Made by a program: the position numbers and the translations under genes | In this document: positions 7,910-16,554 of the stretch, piece after piece | Numbering within the stretch: the stretch's first letter is position 1 | Layout of the letters: every line of letters starts with the position of its first letter | The notes under the pieces: model-generated | Databases searched by the model: none | The model's input: only the letters and a program-made list of their open reading frames with translations | Told to the model about the DNA's origin: nothing | Origin: Gammaproteobacteria bacterium | Lineage (GTDB): Bacteria; Pseudomonadota; Gammaproteobacteria; SZUA-229 | NCBI GenBank assembly: GCA_024636785.1 | Contig: JAGXGK010000052.1 | Coordinates: 1-61,621 of the forward strand | Length of the DNA: 61,621 nt | Direction: 5' to 3'

Positions 7910-8425
7910 TCATTTAGACAGATGCTGGGTCATTTCGTAGACGGTGATGGCGGCGGCGCAGATCACGTTCATGGAGGAGTTCATTCCCAGCATGGGGATG
8001 TGGATGCAGTGATCGGATGCAGCTAGTAATTGATCGTTTACACCTTTGGCTTCACTGCCCAGAATCAGGCAGATTTTTTCAGCCGGTTTGAAATCGAATT
8101 CGCGGATATCGGTGCTGCAATCAGTCAGTTCCAGGCTGATGACGGTGTAACCCTGTTGCTTGAGTTGATTTGCGGTTTGCACCGCATCGGCTACGGTGCT
8201 GTGGGGCACATACCTTTCAGAAAAGCGTGATACCTTGCTCGATAGCGGATTGATGGGGGCGGCATTGTCGCCGGCCAGATAGAGGTGTTCGACGCCCTGC
8301 GCGTCACACAGCCGGAACAGGGCGGCGATGTTTTTCGATAAGACAATGTTGTCGGCGAGGATGCAGAGCGGGTACTTGAAACGGCCCTGGTCATGATCCT
8401 CGTAGCCGAGTTTCTGGTGCTGCAT
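7910..8425 (-). CDS. SpoU/TrmH family RNA 2'-O-methyltransferase
   Basis: This 171-residue protein is a minimal SPOUT enzyme of the TrmH (SpoU) group, which methylate ribose 2'-OH groups in tRNA or rRNA using SAM. The three signature blocks are present: NIAALFRLCDAQGV (~32-45, catalytic Asn/Arg), LILGSEAKGV (~122-131) and the knot-forming end IPMLGMNSSMNV (~143-154). There is no extra N-terminal RNA-binding domain. It is the last gene of a minus-strand cluster, 5 bp after the TusA-like gene, in company suggesting a tRNA substrate. The exact nucleotide modified cannot be told. Confidence 0.87.
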   Translation of the reverse strand: MQHQKLGYEDHDQGRFKYPLCILADNIVLSKNIAALFRLCDAQGVEHLYLAGDNAAPINPLSSKVSRFSERYVPHSTVADAVQTANQLKQQGYTVISLELTDCSTDIREFDFKPAEKICLILGSEAKGVNDQLLAASDHCIHIPMLGMNSSMNVICAAAITVYEMTQHLSK

Positions 8426-8430
8426 TTGCG

Positions 8431-8661
8431 TTAGTCGTCGCCGACCCGGATATTAATAATCACTTCACCGTTCTTTTCTTCCGTGCTGATAATGTGGTGG
8501 CCATTAATGCGGCACCAGGCGGGTATGTCGCTGAGCGCGCCGGGGTCGGTGCAGGTCACTTCCAGAGTATCGCCGGGTTGCAGTTCGTTGACCCTGTTCT
8601 GGGTTTTGATGACGGGCATGGGGCACAGGGTTCTGCGCGCATCGAGTTGATAATCAGACAT
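8431..8661 (-). CDS. TusA-like sulfur carrier protein
   Basis: This 76-residue TusA/SirA-family protein has the diagnostic LCPMPVIKT motif at about 12-20, whose cysteine carries the persulfide. The family delivers sulfur for tRNA thiolation, molybdenum cofactor synthesis or, in sulfur oxidisers, dissimilatory sulfur metabolism. The start overlaps the 3' end of the upstream PP-loop gene by 8 nt, so the two are coupled, and sulfur delivery to that ATP-pyrophosphatase is the natural inference. It is not next to dsr or hdr genes here, which argues against a purely dissimilatory role. Confidence 0.85.
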   Translation of the reverse strand: MSDYQLDARRTLCPMPVIKTQNRVNELQPGDTLEVTCTDPGALSDIPAWCRINGHHIISTEEKNGEVIINIRVGDD

Positions 8662-9697
8662 GCCATTCCTGTTTTATTTCCGCCGCAGGCATGGGGGCGA
8701 CATCGAGCAGGGTCGCTTCGCCGTTAAGCGGGGTGAATTTCACCGTCACGCTCTCGGCTTCGCGGCCCTGGCTGAAGCGGGCGGCAACACGCGCCGCCTG
8801 TTGCAGATCAACGTCGCTGAGCACGCCGTCGACCAGAGTCAGCGGGCCATTGTGGCTCTTGATTTCGAGCGTGGAAAACTGCTTGCGGTAACCGTGAAGA
8901 AAGTTGTTTTCACCGTCTTCCCGACTGACGATCAGCTTGTAGTGTGGCTGCGGGCGAAGGTGGCGGCCCACCTTGAGCAGCATGATGTCGTCCAGCTCAT
9001 ACTCTTTTTTGTCGCGCGCCTGCCATAGATCCACCAGTTTCCGGGAGTAGTTTTTATCGGTGAGAAAACAGCAGCCGCCTGCGGGCGAGGCGTAGTCCTC
9101 AAAACCGAACTCCTGGGCTAGCGCCATCTGCGGTTTGCGATTGCGGCCATGAAAAGCGAGCAGTTTTTCTCTGTCCACCCAGCCTTCACGTTCGGGTAGA
9201 GTGGGGGCCAGATTCTTCGCGCACAGCGGGCGCAGCAGCAGGTCATCAGCGCCGGATTCGCGCACCACCACCGGCAGCAGATCCTTGCGCTGCGACATCG
9301 GGCGCTGCCCGATCACTTCGCCGGTGATGATGAAATCAAAACCGTGGGCTTCCATCCACTCTTTGGCCTTGCCCACCATGAAAATCTTACAGTCCAGGCA
9401 GGGGTTCATGTTGGCACCGTAACCGTGTTTGGGGTTGATCACCACATCTTTATATTCGTCGATGATGTCCACAATATGCAGCTTGATGCCCAGCTGCTCC
9501 GCGCTCCATAAGGCGTTGTTACGCTTCACTTTTTTGGAATCGCGTTTGCGGATGGCGTGGGTGTGGCCTTCGACGCAGAAGCCGGTGAAAAAATTGATGC
9601 CCTCGACATGAATGCCCTGTTCCAGCATGAGTCTGGCCGCCAGCAGAGAATCGAGTCCGCCGGAAATCAGGGCAACGGCTTTACGGGGTGTGCTCAT
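8654..9697 (-). CDS. PP-loop ATP-pyrophosphatase, tRNA thiolation-like (MnmA/ThiI-related)
   Basis: This 347-residue protein starts with a PP-loop, SGGLDS at 12-17, which activates a substrate by adenylation. A CLDC pair (C100, C103) and an adjacent CC (C209, C210) are candidate persulfide or metal ligands. The N-terminal half resembles the adenylation domains of MnmA and ThiI, but the C-terminal half (HLRPQPHYKLIVSREDGEN) is different and it is clearly not canonical MnmA. Proteins of this type are often annotated as tRNA thiouridylases. The coupled TusA-like gene and nearby SpoU methyltransferase support a tRNA-modification role. The start is ATG at 9695-9697. The substrate is unknown. Confidence 0.8.
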   Translation of the reverse strand: MSTPRKAVALISGGLDSLLAARLMLEQGIHVEGINFFTGFCVEGHTHAIRKRDSKKVKRNNALWSAEQLGIKLHIVDIIDEYKDVVINPKHGYGANMNPCLDCKIFMVGKAKEWMEAHGFDFIITGEVIGQRPMSQRKDLLPVVVRESGADDLLLRPLCAKNLAPTLPEREGWVDREKLLAFHGRNRKPQMALAQEFGFEDYASPAGGCCFLTDKNYSRKLVDLWQARDKKEYELDDIMLLKVGRHLRPQPHYKLIVSREDGENNFLHGYRKQFSTLEIKSHNGPLTLVDGVLSDVDLQQAARVAARFSQGREAESVTVKFTPLNGEATLLDVAPMPAAEIKQEWHV

Positions 9698-9882
9698 ACG
9701 CGTGATACAACTAGCTTGAAAAAAGGACGGTTATTCTAACGCTATGGCCGAGGATGAAACAGCATAGATTGGCGGGCTAATAGAAATGAGTGCGATAAAT
9801 GAGTGCTCAAAACGTGCGCCAGCCTCGTTCCAGTGCGGATCTTAAGGTATACTTGCGCGTCACCAATAAAGTAGATTTATTA

Positions 9883-10812
9883 ATGAGTTACGACGTATCG
9901 ACATTTCAGGGCCTGATCTTCGCGGTTCAGGATTACTGGCAAAAGCAGGGCTGCGCCATTTTGCAGCCTCTGGATCTTGAAGTAGGCGCGGGCACCTTTC
10001 ATCCCGCCACCTTTTTACGCGCCATCGGCCCCGAACCGTGGCGTGCCGCCTATGTGCAGCCCTGCCGTCGGCCCACCGATGGCCGTTATGGCGAAAACCC
10101 GAATCGTTTGCAGCACTACTACCAGTTTCAGGTGGTGCTGAAGCCGTCGCCGGATGATATTCAGGATCTGTATCTGGGGTCGCTGAAGGCGCTGGGTTTT
10201 GACCCCCTGGAACACGACATCCGCTTTGTCGAAGACAACTGGGAATCGCCTACGCTGGGCGCATGGGGTCTGGGCTGGGAAGTCTGGCTCAACGGCATGG
10301 AAGTGACCCAGTTCACCTATTTTCAGCAGGTCGGCGGTCTGGAGTGTCGCCCGGTCACCGGCGAAATCACCTACGGCCTGGAGCGACTGGCGATGTATTT
10401 GCAGGAGGTCGAAAGCGTGTTTGATCTGGTCTGGACGCGCGGCCCGCAGGGCGTGGTCACCTACGGCGATGTCTTTCATCAGAACGAGGTGGAAATGTCG
10501 ACCTATAACTTTGAGCAGGCCGACACCCAGTCCATGTTCAACTTATTTGATACCTGCGAAGCCGAGAGCGGGCGCCTGATCGAACTGGGCCTGCCGCTGC
10601 CCGCCTACGAAATGGTGCTGAAAGCCTCGCACACCTTTAACCTGCTCGATGCCCGTCACGCCATTTCGGTGACCGAGCGCCAGCGTTTTATTTTGCGCGT
10701 GCGCACCCTCTCGCGCGCAGTGGCTCAGGCCTACTACGATTCGCGCGAGGCGCTGGGCTTCCCCATCTGTAAAGCTGTAGAGGCTGAATCGTCAACAGGA
10801 GAAAAAGCATGA
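9883..10812 (+). CDS. glyQ: Glycyl-tRNA synthetase alpha subunit
   Basis: This is the catalytic alpha subunit of the heterotetrameric bacterial glycyl-tRNA synthetase, about 309 residues. The sequence is nearly textbook: [58 protein letters not shown] and [15 protein letters not shown]. The open frame extends 28 codons upstream to 9799, but homologues begin a few residues before the FQGL block, so ATG 9883 ([10 protein letters not shown]) is chosen even though its ribosome binding site is weak. The stop overlaps the glyS start (ATGA), giving translational coupling and equal subunits. Confidence 0.97.
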   Translation: MSYDVSTFQGLIFAVQDYWQKQGCAILQPLDLEVGAGTFHPATFLRAIGPEPWRAAYVQPCRRPTDGRYGENPNRLQHYYQFQVVLKPSPDDIQDLYLGSLKALGFDPLEHDIRFVEDNWESPTLGAWGLGWEVWLNGMEVTQFTYFQQVGGLECRPVTGEITYGLERLAMYLQEVESVFDLVWTRGPQGVVTYGDVFHQNEVEMSTYNFEQADTQSMFNLFDTCEAESGRLIELGLPLPAYEMVLKASHTFNLLDARHAISVTERQRFILRVRTLSRAVAQAYYDSREALGFPICKAVEAESSTGEKA

Positions 10813-12884
10813 ACAAAGACCTGTTGATAGAGCTGGGCACCGAAGAGCTACCGCCCACGGCATTGAGAAAATTATCCGAGGCCTTCACTCATGGCGTGGT
10901 TGAAGGTCTGACGCAGGCCGGATTTGAAACCGGCCACGTGCACGCTTATGCCACCCCGCGCCGTCTGGCATTGCTGATCAAAGGCGTGCCCGCCTCGCAG
11001 CCGGATCGCGACGTCGAACGCAAAGGCCCCAGTGTCAAGGCCGCTTATGATGCAGAGGGCAAACCCACCAAAGCACTGGAAGGTTTTGCCCGCTCCTGCG
11101 GGGTGGGTGTCGACGAGCTGGTGCAGGAAGAGACCGACAAGGGTGCGTGGCTGGTGTTCAGAAGCAATGAAAAAGGCAGGCCGCTGGCCGATTTGCTGCA
11201 AGGCATTGTCGAGCAGTCGCTGGCTGGATTGCCCATCCCCAAACGCATGCGCTGGGGTGACAGTGACGCGGAATTTGTGCGCCCGGTTCACTGGCTGGTG
11301 CTGCTGCACGGCGCGGAAATCATCGCGGCTCAAATTATGGGGCTGAACAGTTCGCGCGAAACCTTTGGCCATCGTTTTCACGCCGGTGGCGCACTGGCTT
11401 TGCCCGAGGCTGGCGCTTACGCCGAGCAGCTGCGCAGCGATGGTTTTGTGCTGGCCGATATGGACGAGCGCAAAAAAGTCATTCGTCAGCAGGTGGAAGT
11501 CGCTGCCATTGAACTGGGTGGGCAGGTGGTGATTGATGAAGCGCTGCTGGAGGAGATCACCGGTCTGGTGGAGTGGCCGGTGGCGGTGGTGGGTGAATTT
11601 GATGTTGAATTCTTGCAGGTGCCGCCGGAGGCGCTGATTAAGACCATGCAGGACAATCAGAAATATTTTGCCGTGCTCGATGCCGAGGGCAAGATAAAAC
11701 CCTATTTCATCACCATCAGCAACATCAACAGCAAGAGCCCGGAAAAAGTCAAAGCCGGTAACGAGCGCGTCATCCGTCCGCGTTTTTCCGACGCGGCTTT
11801 TTTCTGGAATCAGGATAACAGGCAGCCGCTGGATGCTTTTCTACTGCGTCTGGATCAGGTTGTCTTTCAGAAAAAACTGGGCACTACCGGCGAGAAGAGC
11901 GAGCGTATTGCCAAATTATCAGAATATATCGCGCAGCAATTGGGTGTAGAGGCTAAAGCCGCCAGCCGCGCCGCGCTGCTGAGCAAGTGCGATTTGATGA
12001 GCGACATGGTCGGTGAGTTTCCGTCACTGCAAGGGGTTATGGGGCGCTACTATGCGCTGGCCTCGGGTGAAGAGGCGGGCGTGGCCGCGGCCATTGAAGA
12101 GCACTATCTGCCGCGTCACGCCAGCGATGCCCTGCCTGCTTCAGTCACCGGACAGATTGTAGCCATCAGTGATCGGCTGGATACTCTGGTGGGTATTTTT
12201 GCCATCGGGCAAAAACCCACCGGTGAAAAAGATCCCTATGCCCTGCGCCGGGCGGCGATTGGTGTGCTGCGTATCCTCATCGAATGCCGGCTGGATCTGG
12301 ATCTGGAAGTTCTGATCGCGCAGGCGGCGGAATTGTTGTCCGATAAAGTCGATGCAGATAATGCTCGTGCAGAAGTGTTTGATTTTATGCTGGAGCGGCT
12401 GCGCGCCTATTATAGTGATCGTGGAGTGCCAATCGATGCCTTTGAGGCGGTCGCGGCACTGCGCCCCGGTCGGCCTCTGGATTTTGATCAGCGCATTAAG
12501 GCGGTGAGCGCTTTCCGCGCCCTGCCCGAAGCGGCCAGTCTGGCCGCAGCGAACAAGCGCGTGGGTAATATTCTGAAAAAATCGCAGGTCGAGGTCAGCG
12601 TTTCGGTCGATACAGGTCTGTTTCAGGAAGATGCCGAAAAGGCACTGCATAAGCAGCTGGCGACACTGCGCCCGGAAGTGGAAGCCCTGTTTGATGCCGG
12701 TGATTATGAGCAGGCATTGCGCCGGTTATCCGCACTGCGCGAGCCGGTCGATAGCTTTTTTGATGCTGTGATGGTGATGGTTGAGGATGAGGCTATCAAA
12801 AATAATCGCATTAACCTGCTGGCGCAGATGAGCGCACTGTTTTTACGTGCGGCTGATCTGTCACGGCTGCATCAGCAGGAGTAA
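10809..12884 (+). CDS. glyS: Glycyl-tRNA synthetase beta subunit
   Basis: The 691-residue beta subunit is needed for tRNA binding and full activity. It begins [15 protein letters not shown], the conserved beta N-terminus, and contains the GHRFHAGG and [10 protein letters not shown] segments. It ends with a DALR-type anticodon-binding helical domain (from about residue 580, with [10 protein letters not shown] near the end). The ATG overlaps the glyQ stop. The gmhB ATG shares a base with the glyS TAA, so translation probably continues down the operon. Confidence 0.97.
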   Translation: MNKDLLIELGTEELPPTALRKLSEAFTHGVVEGLTQAGFETGHVHAYATPRRLALLIKGVPASQPDRDVERKGPSVKAAYDAEGKPTKALEGFARSCGVGVDELVQEETDKGAWLVFRSNEKGRPLADLLQGIVEQSLAGLPIPKRMRWGDSDAEFVRPVHWLVLLHGAEIIAAQIMGLNSSRETFGHRFHAGGALALPEAGAYAEQLRSDGFVLADMDERKKVIRQQVEVAAIELGGQVVIDEALLEEITGLVEWPVAVVGEFDVEFLQVPPEALIKTMQDNQKYFAVLDAEGKIKPYFITISNINSKSPEKVKAGNERVIRPRFSDAAFFWNQDNRQPLDAFLLRLDQVVFQKKLGTTGEKSERIAKLSEYIAQQLGVEAKAASRAALLSKCDLMSDMVGEFPSLQGVMGRYYALASGEEAGVAAAIEEHYLPRHASDALPASVTGQIVAISDRLDTLVGIFAIGQKPTGEKDPYALRRAAIGVLRILIECRLDLDLEVLIAQAAELLSDKVDADNARAEVFDFMLERLRAYYSDRGVPIDAFEAVAALRPGRPLDFDQRIKAVSAFRALPEAASLAAANKRVGNILKKSQVEVSVSVDTGLFQEDAEKALHKQLATLRPEVEALFDAGDYEQALRRLSALREPVDSFFDAVMVMVEDEAIKNNRINLLAQMSALFLRAADLSRLHQQE

Positions 12885-13450
12885 TGGCGATGAAGCTGAT
12901 TATTCTCGACAGAGACGGTGTGATCAATCAGGATTCGGACGATTATATAAAGCACCCGGATGAGTGGGTTCCAGTTGCCGGCAGTCTTGAGGCTATCGCC
13001 AGACTGAACAGTGCCGGTTATATCGTGACGGTGGCGACCAATCAGTCCGGTCTGTCGCGGGGCTATTTTGAACTCAGGGAGCTGTCGGCCATGCATCGAA
13101 AAATGGAGGCCCTGTTGTTCGAGCACGGGGGTCAGATTGATGCGGTGTTTTACTGCCCGCACGGCCCTGATGAGGGCTGTGATTGCCGCAAGCCGAAGCC
13201 GGGCCTGCTGCATGAAATTGGTGAGCGTTTTCAGGCGGATCTAAACAATGTCTATTTTATTGGCGATACCATCAGCGATATGAAAGCGGCGGCCGCTAGC
13301 GGCGTAAACCCTGTTCTGGTGAGAACCGGCAAGGGTGAAACTACCGAGCAGCTGCTGCCAGAGAATGATTTTTCCCATGTTCCCGTATACCCTGACCTGA
13401 GCGCTGCGGTGGACAGCATTTTGAGCGGCGCATTAGAATCCCATGCCTGA
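12884..13450 (+). CDS. gmhB: D-glycero-beta-D-manno-heptose 1,7-bisphosphate 7-phosphatase
   Basis: GmhB removes the 7-phosphate in ADP-heptose synthesis for the lipopolysaccharide inner core. The 188-residue HAD protein has the catalytic DRDGVIN (D9, D11), the ATNQSG motif II, the KPKPG region and the structural zinc site C91, H93, C99, C101 (CPHGPDEGCDC) that marks this subfamily. The first ATG overlaps the glyS stop; an ATG two codons later is equally possible. The plsC start lies inside its 3' end. The glyQS-gmhB-plsC order is common in gammaproteobacteria. Confidence 0.94.
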   Translation: MAMKLIILDRDGVINQDSDDYIKHPDEWVPVAGSLEAIARLNSAGYIVTVATNQSGLSRGYFELRELSAMHRKMEALLFEHGGQIDAVFYCPHGPDEGCDCRKPKPGLLHEIGERFQADLNNVYFIGDTISDMKAAAASGVNPVLVRTGKGETTEQLLPENDFSHVPVYPDLSAAVDSILSGALESHA

Positions 13451-14198
13451 AGTTAAATTCCCATCCAGACCCGTGCTTTATCTGCGTTCAGCCATCTACT
13501 GGCTGGGTATGGTGCTGTCGGCGGGGATTATTGGCACGCTGACCGTGTTTACCTTTCCCCTGCATGTGGACAGGCGTTTCAGGTTTGCGCAGTCGTTTGC
13601 GCGGTTTAATTTATGGCTGATCGAAAAAGTCTGCAAGCTCAGTTATGAAGTTGAGGGTCTGGAAGATATTCCAAAGAGTGGTGCGGTGGTTTTGTGCAAG
13701 CACCAGTCGACCTGGGAAACTCTGATGCTGCAAATCGATTTGCCCTCGGTACGCTGGGTGCTGAAAAAAGAGCTGCTGATGTTCCCTTTCTTTGGCTGGG
13801 GGCTGGCACTGATGAAGCCAATCGCCATCAATCGCTCATCGGGCAGAAAGGCGGTGACGCAGATGATAGAGCAGGGCAGGGAGATGCTGAAGGATGGTTA
13901 CTGGGTGGTTGTCTTTCCGGAAGGCACCCGGGCGAAACCGGGCGAGCAGAAGCGCTACAAGGCCGGGGGTGCCATGCTGGCGGTGGAAACCGGTTTTCCG
14001 GTGGTGCCGATCGCGCACAATGCCGGTGAATACTGGCCACGACACAGCTTTATCAAATGGCCGGGGCGCATCAAGGTCTGCATCGGGCCGGTGATTGACA
14101 CCAGAGGTAAAACTGCCGACGAAGTCAATGCTGAATCAAGACAGTGGATAGAAAACAAGATGCAGGAGATCAGCGATCCTGCTCGCTGGAATCGATAA
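13443..14198 (+). CDS. plsC: 1-acyl-sn-glycerol-3-phosphate acyltransferase
   Basis: This inner-membrane acyltransferase (251 residues) converts lysophosphatidate to phosphatidate. A hydrophobic N-terminal segment (~20-40) anchors it. The acceptor motif reads HQSTWE (H87 to E92), so the usual HX4D is HX4E here. The FPEGTR motif (~157-162) and the VVPIAHN block are intact. The conservative Asp-to-Glu change seems compatible with activity, given the otherwise complete motifs. The ATG overlaps gmhB by 8 nt, and this is the last gene of the glyQS operon. Confidence 0.92.
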   Translation: MPEVKFPSRPVLYLRSAIYWLGMVLSAGIIGTLTVFTFPLHVDRRFRFAQSFARFNLWLIEKVCKLSYEVEGLEDIPKSGAVVLCKHQSTWETLMLQIDLPSVRWVLKKELLMFPFFGWGLALMKPIAINRSSGRKAVTQMIEQGREMLKDGYWVVVFPEGTRAKPGEQKRYKAGGAMLAVETGFPVVPIAHNAGEYWPRHSFIKWPGRIKVCIGPVIDTRGKTADEVNAESRQWIENKMQEISDPARWNR

Positions 14199-14233
14199 AG
14201 ATTATTTATTGAAATCTGTACAGCCTTATTTTT

Positions 14234-14581
14234 TTACCAGCTAATTATTGCTAGATCAATCTGATCAGAGTTCTCAGTGCTTTGTTGCATGAGCAACTCG
14301 ATAATTTCAGCCTGTTCAAGGGTGCGCGAGCTGCCATCACCGTTCTGGATGCAGGTTGGCCAGGGCACGCACCTCGTTAGTGGAAATCTCTCTTCTTTAC
14401 GCGGCGAAGTATCAATATTCAGGCAGGAAATAAATAACAAATCTTTGCCCTGGTACGCCTGCTCTCTCGCAATACTGCGGTAGGTGCGATCAAATTCTAC
14501 CCGTGTATTGAACTGCATAGCTACCAGTAATGGTGTAGATGAAATAACGATCCAGTGCATTTCGGGTAATAATTTACACAA
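14234..14581 (-). CDS. Hypothetical ORF, possibly a gene remnant
   Basis: An open frame of about 115 codons (TTG at 14581; first ATG at 14560) ends WKAIISW-like at 14234. The same frame stays open to 14686 without a better start. The translation looks protein-like in parts (MHWIVISSTPLLVAMQF) but matches no family I know, and no convincing ribosome binding site is present. It could be a decayed gene fragment or noise. The rest of the 545-bp gap between plsC and the kinase gene shows nothing else. Confidence 0.3.
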   Translation of the reverse strand: MCKLLPEMHWIVISSTPLLVAMQFNTRVEFDRTYRSIAREQAYQGKDLLFISCLNIDTSPRKEERFPLTRCVPWPTCIQNGDGSSRTLEQAEIIELLMQQSTENSDQIDLAIISW

Positions 14582-14743
14582 TTCTTCTGATGCAACATAA
14601 CACGCGATGTGCTGCCTATGAAGTTTGAGGTAAGTATTTTTTATCCTAGTGAAAATTCGTGTGTAAAAATAGCTTTTAAGGAATATCTATTCTAGATTTG
14701 TTCGCATCTGTGTTAAGTAAGGCTGGTACAGTGAATGTCCTCC

Positions 14744-16474
14744 TCAACGTAAATATATCACCAGCCATAATAAGTGCGTAAGAAATAATATGCCGGCTGT
14801 TACTTTCCAAAATAATACTGGATTCTTATCAATCAGAGGTGATTTGATTTTAATTAAGGCGTGGTTAGGATGAATGAGGTCATAAAAGAATTCAGAGAGG
14901 CTATCATAGCGAGTCCGTAAGTCGGTACGTACAGCTTTTGCTAAAGCGCCATCCAGCCATAGTGGGATCATCGGGTTATATTCAATCGAAGACGTATATT
15001 GAATTTTATTCAGCGTGCGCCAGTTAAGTTTACGTGTCAGTTTGTCGCCGTAGGGCAGATTGCCGGTGAGTATTTCATAAAGAATAACGCCCAGTGAATA
15101 AATATCAGATTGATTATTTCCTTCTGCGCCCAGAAGATACTCGGGTGCAGTATAATTCCTGGTGCCGAGTAATTCCATGCGCTCAACGGGGCTGCTGATT
15201 TCATGAATGCCGGCAATTTTTACCGAGCCAAAATCGATAATTTTAACCTTGCCGTCATGAGTGAGCATGATGTTTTCGGGTTTTAAATCACGATGTAACA
15301 TTTCAAGCCGGTGAAACACACGCAGACCGGCAATGATTTTTTGAGTAATATCTATGGCAATCTGGATGTCAGGTAAAGGGTTTTCAGTCATCCACTGGCG
15401 CAGTGTTATACCCTCGATGTGTTCCATAATAAAATACAAAAAATTACGCGGGCGTTGTTGTTCGTGAATCTTTAGGGCTGAATCGCTATTTAAGCGTTTG
15501 CCTGCCCATTCCTCAATATAAAAACGCTCAATATAAGCCGGGTCATCTTCGTAATTAACTGAAGGCGTTTTCAAAATAAAAAATTCACCAGATTCGCTAT
15601 CGCGCACCTTATAAAGCTGGCTGGTATTGCTGGCATGAACTTCATCAAGAATTTTATAACCGTCCATGGTCATGCCGGGTCCGAGGGATGGCGGAAAAGG
15701 CAGTCGTGTTAATTCATTGTAAACTTCATTGGCTTCCTGCGTTGGCAGGCTGTCGATACGAATAATCTGGCAAGTCACATTGTCATGACTTTTTTTAGCC
15801 AGTGCCTGCATCACAATGCGGTCGCTGATAACGTCAAGACCGGCATCAGAGTTAAGCAGTGATTTAATTTGTGCATCATTAAGGTAGTCATGAATGCCAT
15901 CGGTGGTCATGATAAAAATATCACCAACCTCTATGGCGAAAGATTTATAATCAATGTCCAGATGCAAGTCGATGCCCATTGCGCGATTTAGATAATTTTT
16001 TTCTGCTGAAATCCAAACGCGATGATCTTTGGTCAATAATTCAAGCTCACCATTCTTATGCTGATCGGTAGAGCTACGATAACGATAAACGCGTGAATCA
16101 CCGATATGAAAAATATGAGCAGTGGTTGACTTTAATACCAGCGCGCTGAAAGTAGTGACCATGCCGTGAACCTGATCATTATCACCTTGGCTTAGCAGCC
16201 AGTTATTTACGGCTGTTAGTACTTTTGCGCCGGATGTTTTTACGCTCCATGTTTCAGGAGTGCTGTAATAATCACTCAAAAAACTTTTAACACACTGCTC
16301 GCTGGCTTCTGCTGCCTGTGCGCAGCTGCCCATGCCGTCCGCGATGGCGCAGGCAATACCTTTAATATCAAGTGCAGTATCTTCAGGTGAGACAATACCA
16401 TGAAAATCTTCATTGCGATCTTTTATGCCCTTGTCAGAGCATTGGCCAATGCTGATTGCTAAGTGTGTTTTCAT
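14744..16474 (-). CDS. Fused PP2C phosphatase / Ser-Thr protein kinase, membrane-anchored
   Basis: This 576-residue protein joins two opposing activities. Residues 1-245 form a PP2C-type phosphatase with DGMG (46-49), GDSR (125-128), TTDG (190-193) and DN (231-232) metal-binding motifs. Residues ~272-535 form a Hanks-type kinase with K302, HRDLKPEN (394-401), DFG (414-416) and APE (443-445). One hydrophobic helix at ~553-575 anchors it, with only a short tail beyond. The canonical glycine-rich loop GxGxxG is replaced by VHASNTS (279-285). Proteins of this architecture are known beside nitrate transporters and nirB in Pseudomonas, so a role tied to nitrate assimilation is likely, but its substrate is unknown. 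A hairpin with a T-run separates it from narK upstream. Confidence 0.92.
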   Translation of the reverse strand: MKTHLAISIGQCSDKGIKDRNEDFHGIVSPEDTALDIKGIACAIADGMGSCAQAAEASEQCVKSFLSDYYSTPETWSVKTSGAKVLTAVNNWLLSQGDNDQVHGMVTTFSALVLKSTTAHIFHIGDSRVYRYRSSTDQHKNGELELLTKDHRVWISAEKNYLNRAMGIDLHLDIDYKSFAIEVGDIFIMTTDGIHDYLNDAQIKSLLNSDAGLDVISDRIVMQALAKKSHDNVTCQIIRIDSLPTQEANEVYNELTRLPFPPSLGPGMTMDGYKILDEVHASNTSQLYKVRDSESGEFFILKTPSVNYEDDPAYIERFYIEEWAGKRLNSDSALKIHEQQRPRNFLYFIMEHIEGITLRQWMTENPLPDIQIAIDITQKIIAGLRVFHRLEMLHRDLKPENIMLTHDGKVKIIDFGSVKIAGIHEISSPVERMELLGTRNYTAPEYLLGAEGNNQSDIYSLGVILYEILTGNLPYGDKLTRKLNWRTLNKIQYTSSIEYNPMIPLWLDGALAKAVRTDLRTRYDSLSEFFYDLIHPNHALIKIKSPLIDKNPVLFWKVTAGILFLTHLLWLVIYLR

Positions 16475-16492
16475 AAATAGGTTTTAAAAGAC

Positions 16493-16522
16493 AAAAAGGC
16501 TTAGGGCTACTTTACCCTAAGC
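16493..16522 (-). terminator. Hairpin terminator/attenuator between narK and the kinase gene
   Basis: The minus strand reads GCTTAGGG, an 8-nt loop, CCCTAAGC, then CTTTTTG (stem arms 16499-16506 and 16515-16522). The T-run ends about 18 nt before the kinase ATG, leaving little room for another promoter. It could therefore be an intercistronic attenuator lowering kinase expression relative to the transporter. Confidence 0.7.
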
Positions 16523-16554
16523 TTTTTATCTGTGCTGTAGTAAGTGTGCTTCTT

